8,751 bases of DNA from Bacteroidales bacterium Bact_07 (GCA_001603415.1 LUYY01000254.1:1-8751), one strand, 5' to 3'; positions 1 to 6,914 are shown, counted from the first letter of the stretch. Made by a program: numbers and translations. Notes: generated by a model not told the origin, from the letters alone.

Positions 1-33
1 TTCTGAAATTTTGCAAGGTTAATTGTATTAATC

Positions 34-82
34 CCCTTAACCTTAAACTTTGAACCTCAAACCTTTATCCTTTATCCTTTAA
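34..82. repeat. Seven-unit degenerate 7-bp tandem repeat (consensus CCTTTAA/T)
   Basis: Read on the plus strand, bases 34-82 divide without any slip into seven consecutive 7-base units close to CCTTTAA. The three units nearest the gene (62-68, 69-75, 76-82) are CCTTTAT, CCTTTAT and CCTTTAA; units further left drift (for example CCTCAAA at 55-61). The stop codon of the minus-strand flavoprotein gene (79-81) lies inside the last unit, so the array starts at the end of the coding sequence and continues into the 3' flank. To its left, TTAAT (19-23) and ATTAA (27-31) could form a weak hairpin, too poor to call a terminator. A similar array lies behind the short-chain dehydrogenase gene at 6894-6914. 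Function unknown. Confidence 0.75.
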
Positions 83-3000
83 ATCAAGGCCTCCCACATC
101 ACTTCAATGGGGTGTAGAGCTTTTCGTCCCGTACCATCATTGATTTGATGCCGGCAGCTGGTGCCTGGGGCTACAATTATTGTAGTCTCAGGTGTTTTGC
201 GTATCTCAGGGAAAAGGACTAATTCACCAACTTTCATCGATAATTCGTAATGTTCCTTCTCAAAACCAAACGAGCCAGCCATTCCACAACATCCGCTTGG
301 AATTTCTTCAACACTAAAATTTTCAGGGAACGAGAGCATTGCTTTGGTGGGAATGGTTGATGCAACCGATTTTTGCTGGCAATGCCCGTGCAATTTTATG
401 TGCTGGGTTTTTGATGTAAACATTTCGCGTTTAATGTTACCCTTTTCTACTTCCCTTGTAAAGAATTCCTCAAAGAGTAAGGCATTTTTTGAAAGATTTT
501 TGGCTAGATCCTTGTTTCCAGGCAAAGCCAAATCGGAGTATTCATCCCTGAAGCTGAGAATTGCCGATGGTTCAATTCCAATGAGAGGTGTATCGTAGGT
601 AACAAGGTTCGATAATTTTTCAATATTTCTATTAGCAATACGTTTGGCGGTTCTAATCAAACCTTTTGAAATGTAGGTACGGCCGCTTTCAAAAACATCA
701 ACCAGTTCAACATCGTAACCAAGTCGGTTAAGCAATTCTACTGCCTTAATGCCAATATGAACATCATTATAATTTGTAAACTCGTCGGGTAGCAGGTAAA
801 CCTTTCCTCGGCAATTAAAGGAATGGTTCCGATTTGTTTTATGCCATTTTTTTAGGGTGATTTTATGCAATAGCGGTATTTTTCGCTTGGGTTCAAACCC
901 TACCGCTTGCATTAATAATTTCGATGTGAAATTATTGCTTAAAAACCAATTGGTTAAGGTTGGGAAGTAGCTACCAAGTCGATTTATATGAGCAATGTAG
1001 GCCACCAATCGGCTTCGAAAAGGGATACCGTTTGCATCGTACCAGTGCTGTAAAAACTCAGCTTTAAGTTTTGCCATGTCAACACTCGATGGGCACTCGT
1101 TTTTGCATCCCTTGCACGAAAGGCATAAATCGAGCACATCGTATAGTTCTTGATGGTTAAAGGGATTTTTTTTGGTACTATAGGTTAAAAACTCCCTAAG
1201 CAAATTTGCTCGGGCACGTGTTGTGTTTGATTCGTTGAGGGTTGCCATGTAGCTTGGGCAAAGTGTTCCGCCCGATAGGTGTGTTTTACGGCAATCGCCC
1301 GAACCATTGCACTTTTCAGCAGCTCTTAGTATTCCTAATGTTGATGAAAAATCGAAAATTGTGTCAATTAACCTTTCCTTTTGTCCGGGTATATACCTTA
1401 GAGCGCTGTTCATTGGTGGGGTATCAATAATCTTTCCGGGATTAAAAATACAATCGGGATCAAAGGTAAATTTGAGCTGACGCATTAGCTGGTAAACCTC
1501 ATTACCATAAAAAATAGGTATAAACTCGCCGCGCAATCGGCCATCGCCATGTTCCCCGCTTAACGACCCCTTGTATTTTTTTACAAGCATAGCCACCTCG
1601 TAACCAATGGTGTGGAATAGTTCCACATCTTTGGGATCTTTCAGGTTTAGAACAGGTCGTAAATGTAATTCGCCGGTTCCTATGTGGGCATGGTAAACAC
1701 AATCGAGGCCGTACTTTTGCATAATCTTTTCAAAATCGGCCATGTATTCAGGGAGTTTATTCACTGGCACAGCAGTATCTTCAATAAGCGAAACGGGCTT
1801 AGCATCGCCCTCAACATTTGAGAGAACTCCTAATCCGGCCTTACGAAGGCTCCATACCTTTGCTGTTTCAGTGCCCCATACTATTGGGAAATGATACCCA
1901 AAGCCGGCATTTAGCATATCGGCTTCCAATGCCTTAGCGGTTGCTTCAATTTCCTCTTTGGTATCAGCAAAAAACTCAACAAGCAGTATAGCTCCGGGGT
2001 CACCCTGAACAAAAAAGCGGTTTTTCTGTTGCTCAATATTACCTTTAGTGCACTCCAGGATAATGTTGTCCATTAGTTCCACGGCCCAGGGTTTGTGCTT
2101 CAGGGCTATAAGGTTTGCTTTGAAGGCATCGGTGCGGTTTTTTAAATGTACTGCAACTACAGCTTTTTCTTTAGGGGGTATAGGTACAAGGTTTAAGGTG
2201 ATTTCGGTAATTACGCCGAAAGTTCCTTCGCTCCCGGCTATCAATTTTGCAATATTAAGCGGTAATTTACCACCAGCAGCAACTGTTCCAATAACGGTAT
2301 CGAGTGCATATCCGGTATTCCGACGTTTTACGCCTAAATCGGGGAAGTTATCGTTAATCAGTGTTTGGTTTTGCTTGTTACCCAAAGAATTGTGAATAAA
2401 CCTGTAAATATCTCCTTCGCGGTTTTGAAGCTGGAGCTTTTCGGAAAACGCTTTTTGGTTTACCTCTCCAAAAAAGTATTCGTTGCCATCGTCGAGAATC
2501 ATTTTAACTGAGTGAAGATGGTCGCGGGTGCTACCATACACCAAAGAGTGTGAACCGCAGCTGTTATTTCCAACCATACCCGATAGTGTACAACGGTTCG
2601 ATGTTGAAGTTTCTGGTCCAAAGAAAAGCCCATAGGGTTTAAGGAAAAGGTTAAGTTCGTCGAGTATCACGCCGGGTTCAATAGTTACCCGTTTATTTTC
2701 TATATCAAGATTTAAAATTTTCCGAAAGTGCTTTGAAATATCAACCACTATGCCTTTTCCAACCACTTGTCCGGCAAGCGATGTTCCTGCTGCCCTTGGA
2801 ATAATGGGAATTTTGTGTTGCTTTGCAAAATTTACAATCAGTTTTAAATCGCTAATGCTTTGTGGCCATACCACTGCAAGTGGCTTTTCCTTGTAGGCCG
2901 ATGCATCGGTTGAGTATTGGATTAGGGTGGATAAATCCCATTTTATTTCGCAATCAAGTGCATTTTTGAGCAACTGTAGCTTATTTTCTAAATCGACCAT
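79..3000 (-). CDS. FAD-binding and Fe-S/CCG-domain D-2-hydroxyacid dehydrogenase (YdiJ / Dld-II type fusion)
   Basis: This 973-residue protein fuses three modules. An FAD-binding PCMH domain spans about 36-270, with RAAGTSLAGQ at 69-78 and GNNSCGS at 144-150. A FAD-oxidase C-terminal domain of the GlcD/lactate dehydrogenase type spans about 275-525, with HAHIGTGELHLRP at 437-449, SGEHGDGRLRG at 481-491 and NPGKII at 520-525. A GlpC-like iron-sulfur part follows: Cys 564, 570 and 581, then a ferredoxin-like C-x2-C-x2-C-x3-CP at 626-636. Last come two CCG-type motifs, HCQQKS at 873-878 and GCCG at 903-906. Length and order match the YdiJ/Dld-II family of about 1,000 residues, which oxidises D-lactate or D-2-hydroxyglutarate and passes electrons through Fe-S clusters to a membrane acceptor; the substrate cannot be told from sequence. 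No signal peptide or membrane segment is evident, so it is probably cytoplasmic and membrane-associated. It is divergent from ackA. The ATG at 2998-3000 has no Shine-Dalgarno, which is usual for this phylum. Confidence 0.9.
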   Translation of the reverse strand: MVDLENKLQLLKNALDCEIKWDLSTLIQYSTDASAYKEKPLAVVWPQSISDLKLIVNFAKQHKIPIIPRAAGTSLAGQVVGKGIVVDISKHFRKILNLDIENKRVTIEPGVILDELNLFLKPYGLFFGPETSTSNRCTLSGMVGNNSCGSHSLVYGSTRDHLHSVKMILDDGNEYFFGEVNQKAFSEKLQLQNREGDIYRFIHNSLGNKQNQTLINDNFPDLGVKRRNTGYALDTVIGTVAAGGKLPLNIAKLIAGSEGTFGVITEITLNLVPIPPKEKAVVAVHLKNRTDAFKANLIALKHKPWAVELMDNIILECTKGNIEQQKNRFFVQGDPGAILLVEFFADTKEEIEATAKALEADMLNAGFGYHFPIVWGTETAKVWSLRKAGLGVLSNVEGDAKPVSLIEDTAVPVNKLPEYMADFEKIMQKYGLDCVYHAHIGTGELHLRPVLNLKDPKDVELFHTIGYEVAMLVKKYKGSLSGEHGDGRLRGEFIPIFYGNEVYQLMRQLKFTFDPDCIFNPGKIIDTPPMNSALRYIPGQKERLIDTIFDFSSTLGILRAAEKCNGSGDCRKTHLSGGTLCPSYMATLNESNTTRARANLLREFLTYSTKKNPFNHQELYDVLDLCLSCKGCKNECPSSVDMAKLKAEFLQHWYDANGIPFRSRLVAYIAHINRLGSYFPTLTNWFLSNNFTSKLLMQAVGFEPKRKIPLLHKITLKKWHKTNRNHSFNCRGKVYLLPDEFTNYNDVHIGIKAVELLNRLGYDVELVDVFESGRTYISKGLIRTAKRIANRNIEKLSNLVTYDTPLIGIEPSAILSFRDEYSDLALPGNKDLAKNLSKNALLFEEFFTREVEKGNIKREMFTSKTQHIKLHGHCQQKSVASTIPTKAMLSFPENFSVEEIPSGCCGMAGSFGFEKEHYELSMKVGELVLFPEIRKTPETTIIVAPGTSCRHQINDGTGRKALHPIEVMWEALI

Positions 3001-3016
3001 AAACTTAAATTATTCG

Positions 3017-3024
3017 CAAACTTA
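3017..3024 (-). promoter_or_regulatory. Candidate -7 box for the flavoprotein gene
   Basis: CAAACTTA on the plus strand reads TAAGTTTG on the minus strand, an exact match to the Bacteroidota -7 consensus TAnnTTTG. It would put transcription start about 10 bases before the ATG of the dehydrogenase gene. No good TTTG box lies 19-20 bases further upstream, so the call rests on the -7 box alone in AT-rich DNA where chance matches are common. Confidence 0.3.
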
Positions 3025-3037
3025 ACGCAATTTATTT

Positions 3038-3125
3038 TTAAGTGATTCCTTAAAAAAATAATAAATACATAGAACAATCCTTAAGGGATTAATTCATATT
3101 GCGTTGAAGCAAGTTAATCACTTAA
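3038..3125. repeat. 10-bp exact inverted repeat in the divergent promoter region
   Basis: TTAAGTGATT at 3038-3047 is the exact reverse complement of AATCACTTAA at 3116-3125, with 68 bases between. Paired half-sites at this distance between two divergent genes could bind a regulator by looping. Equally, the repeat may be a chance match in AT-rich sequence. No regulator gene is present in the window to link to it. Confidence 0.4.
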
Positions 3126-3245
3126 CCTTTTCCATGCTGAAAAACATAAATAATGTAAATAATTGAAATACATTTATATATATCGATTTCAAACAACTGT
3201 TTTACTATAAATCAGAAACTTAATACTTTAAAAAGCCTTAAATGC

Positions 3246-3277
3246 TTTGAAGGTGAAGGTATTTATTCCTAATTTTG
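3246..3277 (+). promoter_or_regulatory. Bacteroidota-type promoter of the ackA-ptb-buk operon
   Basis: TTTG at 3246-3249 and TAATTTTG at 3270-3277 are 20 bases apart and match both halves of the published Bacteroidota consensus (TTTG, about 19-21 bases, TAnnTTTG) with no mismatch. Transcription would start near 3282-3285, leaving an untranslated leader of about 45 bases before the ATG at 3328. This also argues against translation from the TTG at 3301. It is the best promoter match in the window. Confidence 0.75.
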
Positions 3278-3327
3278 CGTATGTAAATTGAATTAACTAA
3301 TTGTTTGACTATCAAAATAATAAAACA

Positions 3328-4539
3328 ATGATTGTTCTCGTTCTGAACTGCGGAAGTTCATCTATCAAGTATCAGCTATTGAACATGGCCAACGATGGTC
3401 AGTTATTAGCTAAGGGGATTGTTGAACGTATTGGCTTTACCGATGCAATTCTTACCCATAAACCAGAGGGTAAGGATAGATACGAAGTGGTAACCAGCAT
3501 ACCCGACCACACTACGGGTATTAACCTTATTCTTGAAGCCCTTGTAAACGAAAAGCATGGTGTGATTAAGAGTTTAAACGAAATTACTGCCGTTGGACAC
3601 CGTGTGGCTCACGGTGGCGAATTTTTCACAAAGAGCAGTTTAATTGACGATTTCACCAAGAGTGAGATAGAGAAATGTATTGAACTTGCCCCCCTTCATA
3701 ACCCTGCAAACCTTAAAGGTATTCTGTCGATGGAAAAATTACTACCTGGGGTTCCTCAGGTGGCTGTTTTTGATACATCGTTCCATCAAACCATGCCCAA
3801 GTATTCTTACCTCTACGCAATTCCTTACAGCTATTACGAAAAGTATAAAATACGTCGATACGGTTTTCATGGAACCAGCCATAAGTATGTAGCCCAAAAG
3901 GCTTGCCGTATCCTTGGTGTTGATTTTGAATCACAAAAGATTATTACCTGCCACCTGGGTAATGGCGCTTCGATTGCTGCCATAAAGAACGGTAAATCAG
4001 TTGACACCTCAATGGGATTCACCCCGGTTGAAGGGCTAATAATGGGAACCCGAAGCGGTGATGTTGATGCAGGGGTACTGCTTTATCTTGCTGAGAAGGA
4101 GAACCTGAGCCTTAAAGAGGTTAACGATGTAATCAACAAAAAGAGTGGTGTATTTGGCATCTCAGGCCTCTCGTCCGATATGAGGGATTTGGAGAATGCT
4201 GCAGCCCAAGGCAATGAACGCGCCCAGTTGGCTCTCGATATGTACTACTACCGTGTTAAAAAGTATGTGGGCGCATACGCAGCTGCCATGGATGGTGTTG
4301 ACCTGATTATTTTCACAGGTGGTATTGGCGAAAACGACCCTGTTCTCCGTGAAAAGGTTTCAACCGCTATCGATTTTATGGGTATCGATTTTGATGTTGA
4401 GGCTAACCGCGGTGTACGTGGTAAGGATAAGCTTTTAACCAAACCCAATTCAAGGGTTAAGGTTATGGTAATCACCACAAACGAGGAATTGGTTATTGCT
4501 ACTGATACTGCAAACATTATTAATGAACTAAAAAAATAA
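3328..4539 (+). CDS. ackA: Acetate kinase
   Basis: Acetate kinase transfers a phosphoryl group between acetyl phosphate and ADP, giving acetate and ATP; it is cytoplasmic. The 403-residue length is typical. The start LVLNCGSSSIKYQLL (4-18) is the first family signature, and GFHGTSHKYVAQ (179-190) covers the second. Also visible are HRVAHGG (91-97) with the substrate-binding Arg92, VFDTSFHQTMP (147-157) with catalytic Asp149, His181, HLGNGASIAAI (209-219), GTRSGDVDAG (240-249) with catalytic Arg242, FTGGIGEND (329-337) and TNEELVIA (384-391) with the conserved Glu. The open frame extends to a TTG at 3301, but the protein family begins at the ATG at 3328, so that start is chosen. It is first in an operon with the Ptb- and Buk-type genes, 18 bases ahead of the next one. 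The leader is A-rich without a Shine-Dalgarno. Confidence 0.97.
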   Translation: MIVLVLNCGSSSIKYQLLNMANDGQLLAKGIVERIGFTDAILTHKPEGKDRYEVVTSIPDHTTGINLILEALVNEKHGVIKSLNEITAVGHRVAHGGEFFTKSSLIDDFTKSEIEKCIELAPLHNPANLKGILSMEKLLPGVPQVAVFDTSFHQTMPKYSYLYAIPYSYYEKYKIRRYGFHGTSHKYVAQKACRILGVDFESQKIITCHLGNGASIAAIKNGKSVDTSMGFTPVEGLIMGTRSGDVDAGVLLYLAEKENLSLKEVNDVINKKSGVFGISGLSSDMRDLENAAAQGNERAQLALDMYYYRVKKYVGAYAAAMDGVDLIIFTGGIGENDPVLREKVSTAIDFMGIDFDVEANRGVRGKDKLLTKPNSRVKVMVITTNEELVIATDTANIINELKK

Positions 4540-4544
4540 CACAT

Positions 4545-4549
4545 AGGAG
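4545..4549 (+). promoter_or_regulatory. Shine-Dalgarno sequence of the ptb-type gene
   Basis: AGGAG at 4545-4549 stands 8 bases before the ATG at 4558, within the 18-base gap after ackA. It is the only clear Shine-Dalgarno in the window; the other genes have A/T-rich leaders without one, as is normal for Bacteroidota. It supports independent initiation on this internal gene of the operon and fixes its start. Confidence 0.6.
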
Positions 4550-4557
4550 ATTAAGCC

Positions 4558-5463
4558 ATGAGAGTAGAAAAACTTGATCAGCTATTCGATATCCTTAGAA
4601 GCAAACCACGCAAACGCTTGGTAGCAGCCTACGCAAACGATCACCATACCATTGAGGCTGTTAGCATGGCTATCGATATGGGTATTGTGGAAGCCACACT
4701 GGTTGGCGATGAGGCAACCATTAAGAAGGTTTGTGGTGAGCACAATATCGACCCCTCAAAGTTCCGTATTGTTCAGGAAGCTGATGAGATGAAAGCCGCT
4801 CGCAAAGCTGTTGAACTAATTAATAAGGGTGAAGGAGATGTGCTTATGAAGGGCTTGGTAAGTACCGATAAGTATATGCGCGCCATTTTGGATAAGGAAA
4901 ATGGTTTACTGCCTCCTAAGGCTGTTCTTAGCCATGTTACCGTTGTTCAGGTACCAACTTACCACAAACTCTTAATTGTGGGCGATGTAGCTATTATCCC
5001 TGCACCCGATTTGAACCAAAAAATTGCCATTACCAACTACCTCATTCAAACCGCCCATTCGCTTGGCATTGAGATGCCCAAGGTTGCGCTTAACGCTGCT
5101 ACTGAGCAAATGTCGGCTGGTATGCAGGCATGTGTTGATGCAGCCATCATCTCTAAAATGGCCGACCGTGGCCAGATAAAAGGCGCCTTAGTTGATGGCC
5201 CTCTGGCTTTAGATGTGGCTATCGATAAGGAATCGGCACAAATCAAGAAGGTTTCGGGCGAGGTTGCTGGTGATGCCGACTGTATCCTTTTCCCCAATAT
5301 CGAGTCGGGTAATGTATTCTTCAAGGCCTGCACCAAACTTGCAAAAGGTGAACTTGGTGCTATGGTAATGGGCGCTAAGGTACCCTGCGTGTTAACCTCA
5401 CGTGGCGATAGCGTTCAGTCAAAAATGTATTCCATTGCCTTGGCTGCAAACGCTGCAAAGTAA
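4558..5463 (+). CDS. ptb: Phosphate acyltransferase (phosphate butyryltransferase type, PTA_PTB family)
   Basis: This enzyme exchanges the CoA of an acyl-CoA for phosphate, making the acyl phosphate used by the neighbouring kinases. The 301 residues form one PTA_PTB domain. Visible motifs are GDVLMKGLVST (93-103), PAPDLNQKIAI (148-158), VDGPLALDVAI (212-222), FPNIESGN (245-252) and LTSRGDS (279-285) followed by SIALA. Length and the DGPLALDVA motif fit the short Ptb branch better than full-length Pta, which often carries extra N-terminal domains. Its place between an acetate kinase and a butyrate kinase leaves the acyl group open: butyryl-, isobutyryl- or acetyl-CoA, or several. It sits 18 bases after ackA with a good Shine-Dalgarno and 35 bases before the buk-type gene. 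The family is certain; the substrate is inferred. Confidence 0.88.
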   Translation: MRVEKLDQLFDILRSKPRKRLVAAYANDHHTIEAVSMAIDMGIVEATLVGDEATIKKVCGEHNIDPSKFRIVQEADEMKAARKAVELINKGEGDVLMKGLVSTDKYMRAILDKENGLLPPKAVLSHVTVVQVPTYHKLLIVGDVAIIPAPDLNQKIAITNYLIQTAHSLGIEMPKVALNAATEQMSAGMQACVDAAIISKMADRGQIKGALVDGPLALDVAIDKESAQIKKVSGEVAGDADCILFPNIESGNVFFKACTKLAKGELGAMVMGAKVPCVLTSRGDSVQSKMYSIALAANAAK

Positions 5464-5498
5464 CAACGTTCAAAAACAAATAAAACTCGAAAACTAAG

Positions 5499-6575
5499 AT
5501 GGAAGATTTCAAAATACTGGCCATTAATCCGGGTTCCACTTCAACAAAAATTGCTGTGTTCCGGAATAATAAAAATATTTTCCTGAAAAACATTAAGCAC
5601 TCGGCCGACGATTTGGCAAAGTTTAAAACCATTGCCGACCAGTTTAGCTTCCGTAAGGAAATTATTCTTGAAGAGTTGAAACAGGCTGGTATTGATGTTA
5701 ACAAAATATCGGCAGTAGTTGGTCGTGGTGGGTTGCTCAAACCCATTGAATCGGGGGTTTACGAGGTTAATGAGCAAATGAAAGCCGACCTACGCAACAG
5801 CATTATGGGTGAGCATGCCAGCAACCTTGGAGCGCTTATTGCCGACGATATTGCCCGTTCACTTCCATCGGCTAAGGCATACATTGCCGACCCCGTGGTG
5901 GTTGATGAAATGGAGGATGTTGCTCGAATTTCGGGTCACCCTCGTTTCAAACGGATTTCAATCTTCCATGCTTTAAATCAAAAGGCTATTGCCCGCCTGC
6001 ATGCCAAAAGTATCGATAAAAAGTACGAGGAGCTTAACCTTGTTATTGCACATCTCGGAGGTGGCATTTCGGTTGGTGCTCACCGTCAGGGCAGGGTGAT
6101 TGACGTTAACAATGCCCTCGATGGCGATGGACCATTCTCGCCAGAGCGCGCAGGAACTGTTCCGGCAGGTCAACTGGCTAAGCTTTGCTTCAGCGGTGAG
6201 GTTACCTACGATGAGGTGAAAAAGATGCTTACCGGAAAGGGTGGTTTGGTTGCCCATGCAGGTACTAACGACGCCTACGAGATTGAACTTAAAGCCCGTG
6301 CCGGCGATGCTAAGGCCAAGCTTCTTCAGGATGCAATGGCCTATAACATTGGCAAAGCCATTGGCGCTATGGCTGTTGTTCTTAAAGGTAAGGTCGATGC
6401 CATTATTCTTACCGGAGGTATAGCTCACAACCCCGATTTGGTAGATTATATCAAGGAAATGGTTGGCTTTATTGCCCCAGTTGCCGTTTATCCCGGCGAG
6501 GATGAAATGCAAGCGCTTGCCATGAACGGCTTAATGGTGCTTAAAGGCGAGGTAATGCCCAAGGAGTATAAGTAA
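5499..6575 (+). CDS. buk: Butyrate kinase (acetate/butyrate kinase family)
   Basis: Butyrate kinase turns butyryl phosphate and ADP into butyrate and ATP in the cytoplasm; relatives act on branched-chain acids such as isobutyrate. The 358-residue length is right for Buk and clearly shorter than acetate kinase. Motifs in order are ILAINPGSTSTKIAVF (6-21, phosphate-binding loop of the ASKHA fold), VVGRGGLLKP (73-82), HASNLGALIA (106-115), DPVVVDEM (131-138), FHALNQKAIAR (156-166), AHLGGGISVGAH (184-195), the stretch around GPFSPERAGTVP (211-222) and LTGGIAHN (304-311). These are Buk forms of the motifs and differ from AckA (GPFSPERAG rather than GTRSGD). It is the last gene of the operon, 35 bases after the ptb-type gene, and is followed by a strong terminator. 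The leader has no Shine-Dalgarno. Substrate preference among C4 and branched C4/C5 acids is not visible in sequence. Confidence 0.93.
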   Translation: MEDFKILAINPGSTSTKIAVFRNNKNIFLKNIKHSADDLAKFKTIADQFSFRKEIILEELKQAGIDVNKISAVVGRGGLLKPIESGVYEVNEQMKADLRNSIMGEHASNLGALIADDIARSLPSAKAYIADPVVVDEMEDVARISGHPRFKRISIFHALNQKAIARLHAKSIDKKYEELNLVIAHLGGGISVGAHRQGRVIDVNNALDGDGPFSPERAGTVPAGQLAKLCFSGEVTYDEVKKMLTGKGGLVAHAGTNDAYEIELKARAGDAKAKLLQDAMAYNIGKAIGAMAVVLKGKVDAIILTGGIAHNPDLVDYIKEMVGFIAPVAVYPGEDEMQALAMNGLMVLKGEVMPKEYK

Positions 6576-6593
6576 AATTAATGATGAACAATA

Positions 6594-6624
6594 AAGAGGA
6601 GGGGCAAATGCCCCTCTTTTTTTT
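6594..6624 (+). terminator. Intrinsic terminator of the ackA-ptb-buk operon
   Basis: GAGGGGC (6599-6605) and GCCCCTC (6610-6616) form a perfect 7-bp GC-rich stem with an AAAT loop, followed by eight T (6617-6624). The A-rich left flank (6593-6598) can pair with part of the T run and lengthen the stem. It begins about 20 bases after the buk stop and closes the operon. Confidence 0.92.
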
Positions 6625-6662
6625 GGAGTATAGAAAAGCCGTGGGTAACGAACAACGCCCAC

Positions 6663-6765
6663 TGTCATTCCGATTGCCGATATATCGGGATCGACTGTGC
6701 CTAGAAATTCCATTAGAATAGGGTTGAAGGTAAAAAGTGATGCTTCGACTTCGCTCAGCATGACA
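6663..6765. repeat. Dispersed intergenic repeat element (Bacteroidota type), about 103 bp
   Basis: The element opens with TGTCATTCCGA (6663-6673) and ends with CTTCGACTTCGCTCAGC followed by ATGACA (6760-6765), so its tips TGTCAT and ATGACA are inverted. Inside is a 12-bp perfect palindrome, CCGATATATCGG (6677-6688), flanked by CGAT and ATCG that extend the pairing with a small internal loop. I recall the motif reading TGTCATGCTGAGCGAAG on the minus strand as recurring between genes in many Bacteroidota genomes; that is knowledge, not something this single copy proves. It encodes no transposase and looks like a small non-autonomous or REP-like repeat. Confidence 0.6.
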
Positions 6766-6780
6766 AGAGGTGACGGGTCA

Positions 6781-6890
6781 CTCTCAAACTATCAACAAAC
6801 AACAAACAACCATCAACTAAAACAGTAACACAGTGTCAAACCCGTTGAGTTCAGTATCAACCATCAACCAACTACTTCCAACTGATCCAT
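6781..6890. other. G-poor, CAAC/ATCAAC-rich low-complexity stretch
   Basis: Of 110 bases only eight are G on the plus strand, and words such as CAAACAAC, CCATCAAC and ATCAACCA recur (for example near 6794-6816 and 6857-6870). There is no credible open frame and no RNA fold I can name. With the repeat before it and the heptad array after it, this accounts for the roughly 300-base gap between the operon and the short-chain dehydrogenase gene. Confidence 0.5.
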
Positions 6891-6893
6891 TAT

Positions 6894-6914
6894 TCTTTAA
6901 CTTTTAACCTTTAA
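6894..6914. repeat. Short heptad array, same consensus as 34-82
   Basis: Bases 6894-6914 divide into TCTTTAA, CTTTTAA and CCTTTAA, three consecutive 7-base units with the consensus of the array at the left end of the window. It lies about 10 bases beyond the stop of the minus-strand short-chain dehydrogenase gene, the same relation as the first array to its gene. Confidence 0.55.

Larger units (their letters stand above)
3001..3300. other. AT-rich divergent intergenic control region
   Basis: This stretch separates the minus-strand flavoprotein gene from the plus-strand ackA operon, and I see no gene in it. It is strongly AT-rich and holds the ackA promoter (3246-3277), a possible -7 box for the flavoprotein gene (3017-3024), a 10-bp inverted repeat (3038-3047 with 3116-3125) and a small hairpin, AATCC (3076-3080) with GGATT (3086-3090). 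The middle part, about 3130-3235, shows no structure I can name. Confidence 0.7.

Noticed and set aside
3301..3327. TTG start adding nine residues to acetate kinase
   Set aside because: The family starts at the MIVLVLNCGSSS methionine (3328), and the added residues match nothing in acetate kinases.
5973..6512. Minus-strand 179-codon open frame antisense to buk
   Set aside because: It lies wholly inside a confident gene, has no recognisable motif and reads as a codon shadow. Other antisense frames, such as 5375-5746 and 2048-2395, were dropped for the same reason.
6641..6662. GTGGG/CCCAC inverted repeat just before the dispersed repeat
   Set aside because: A five-base stem with a 12-base loop and no T run is not distinguishable from chance; it may simply be the edge of the repeat.
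6531..6761. Minus-strand 76-codon open frame beginning MLSEVEAS, overlapping the end of buk and the intergenic repeat
   Set aside because: Its first codons are the translation of the dispersed repeat, and its C-terminal end runs antisense through the operon terminator into buk. This is the typical spurious frame produced by that repeat.
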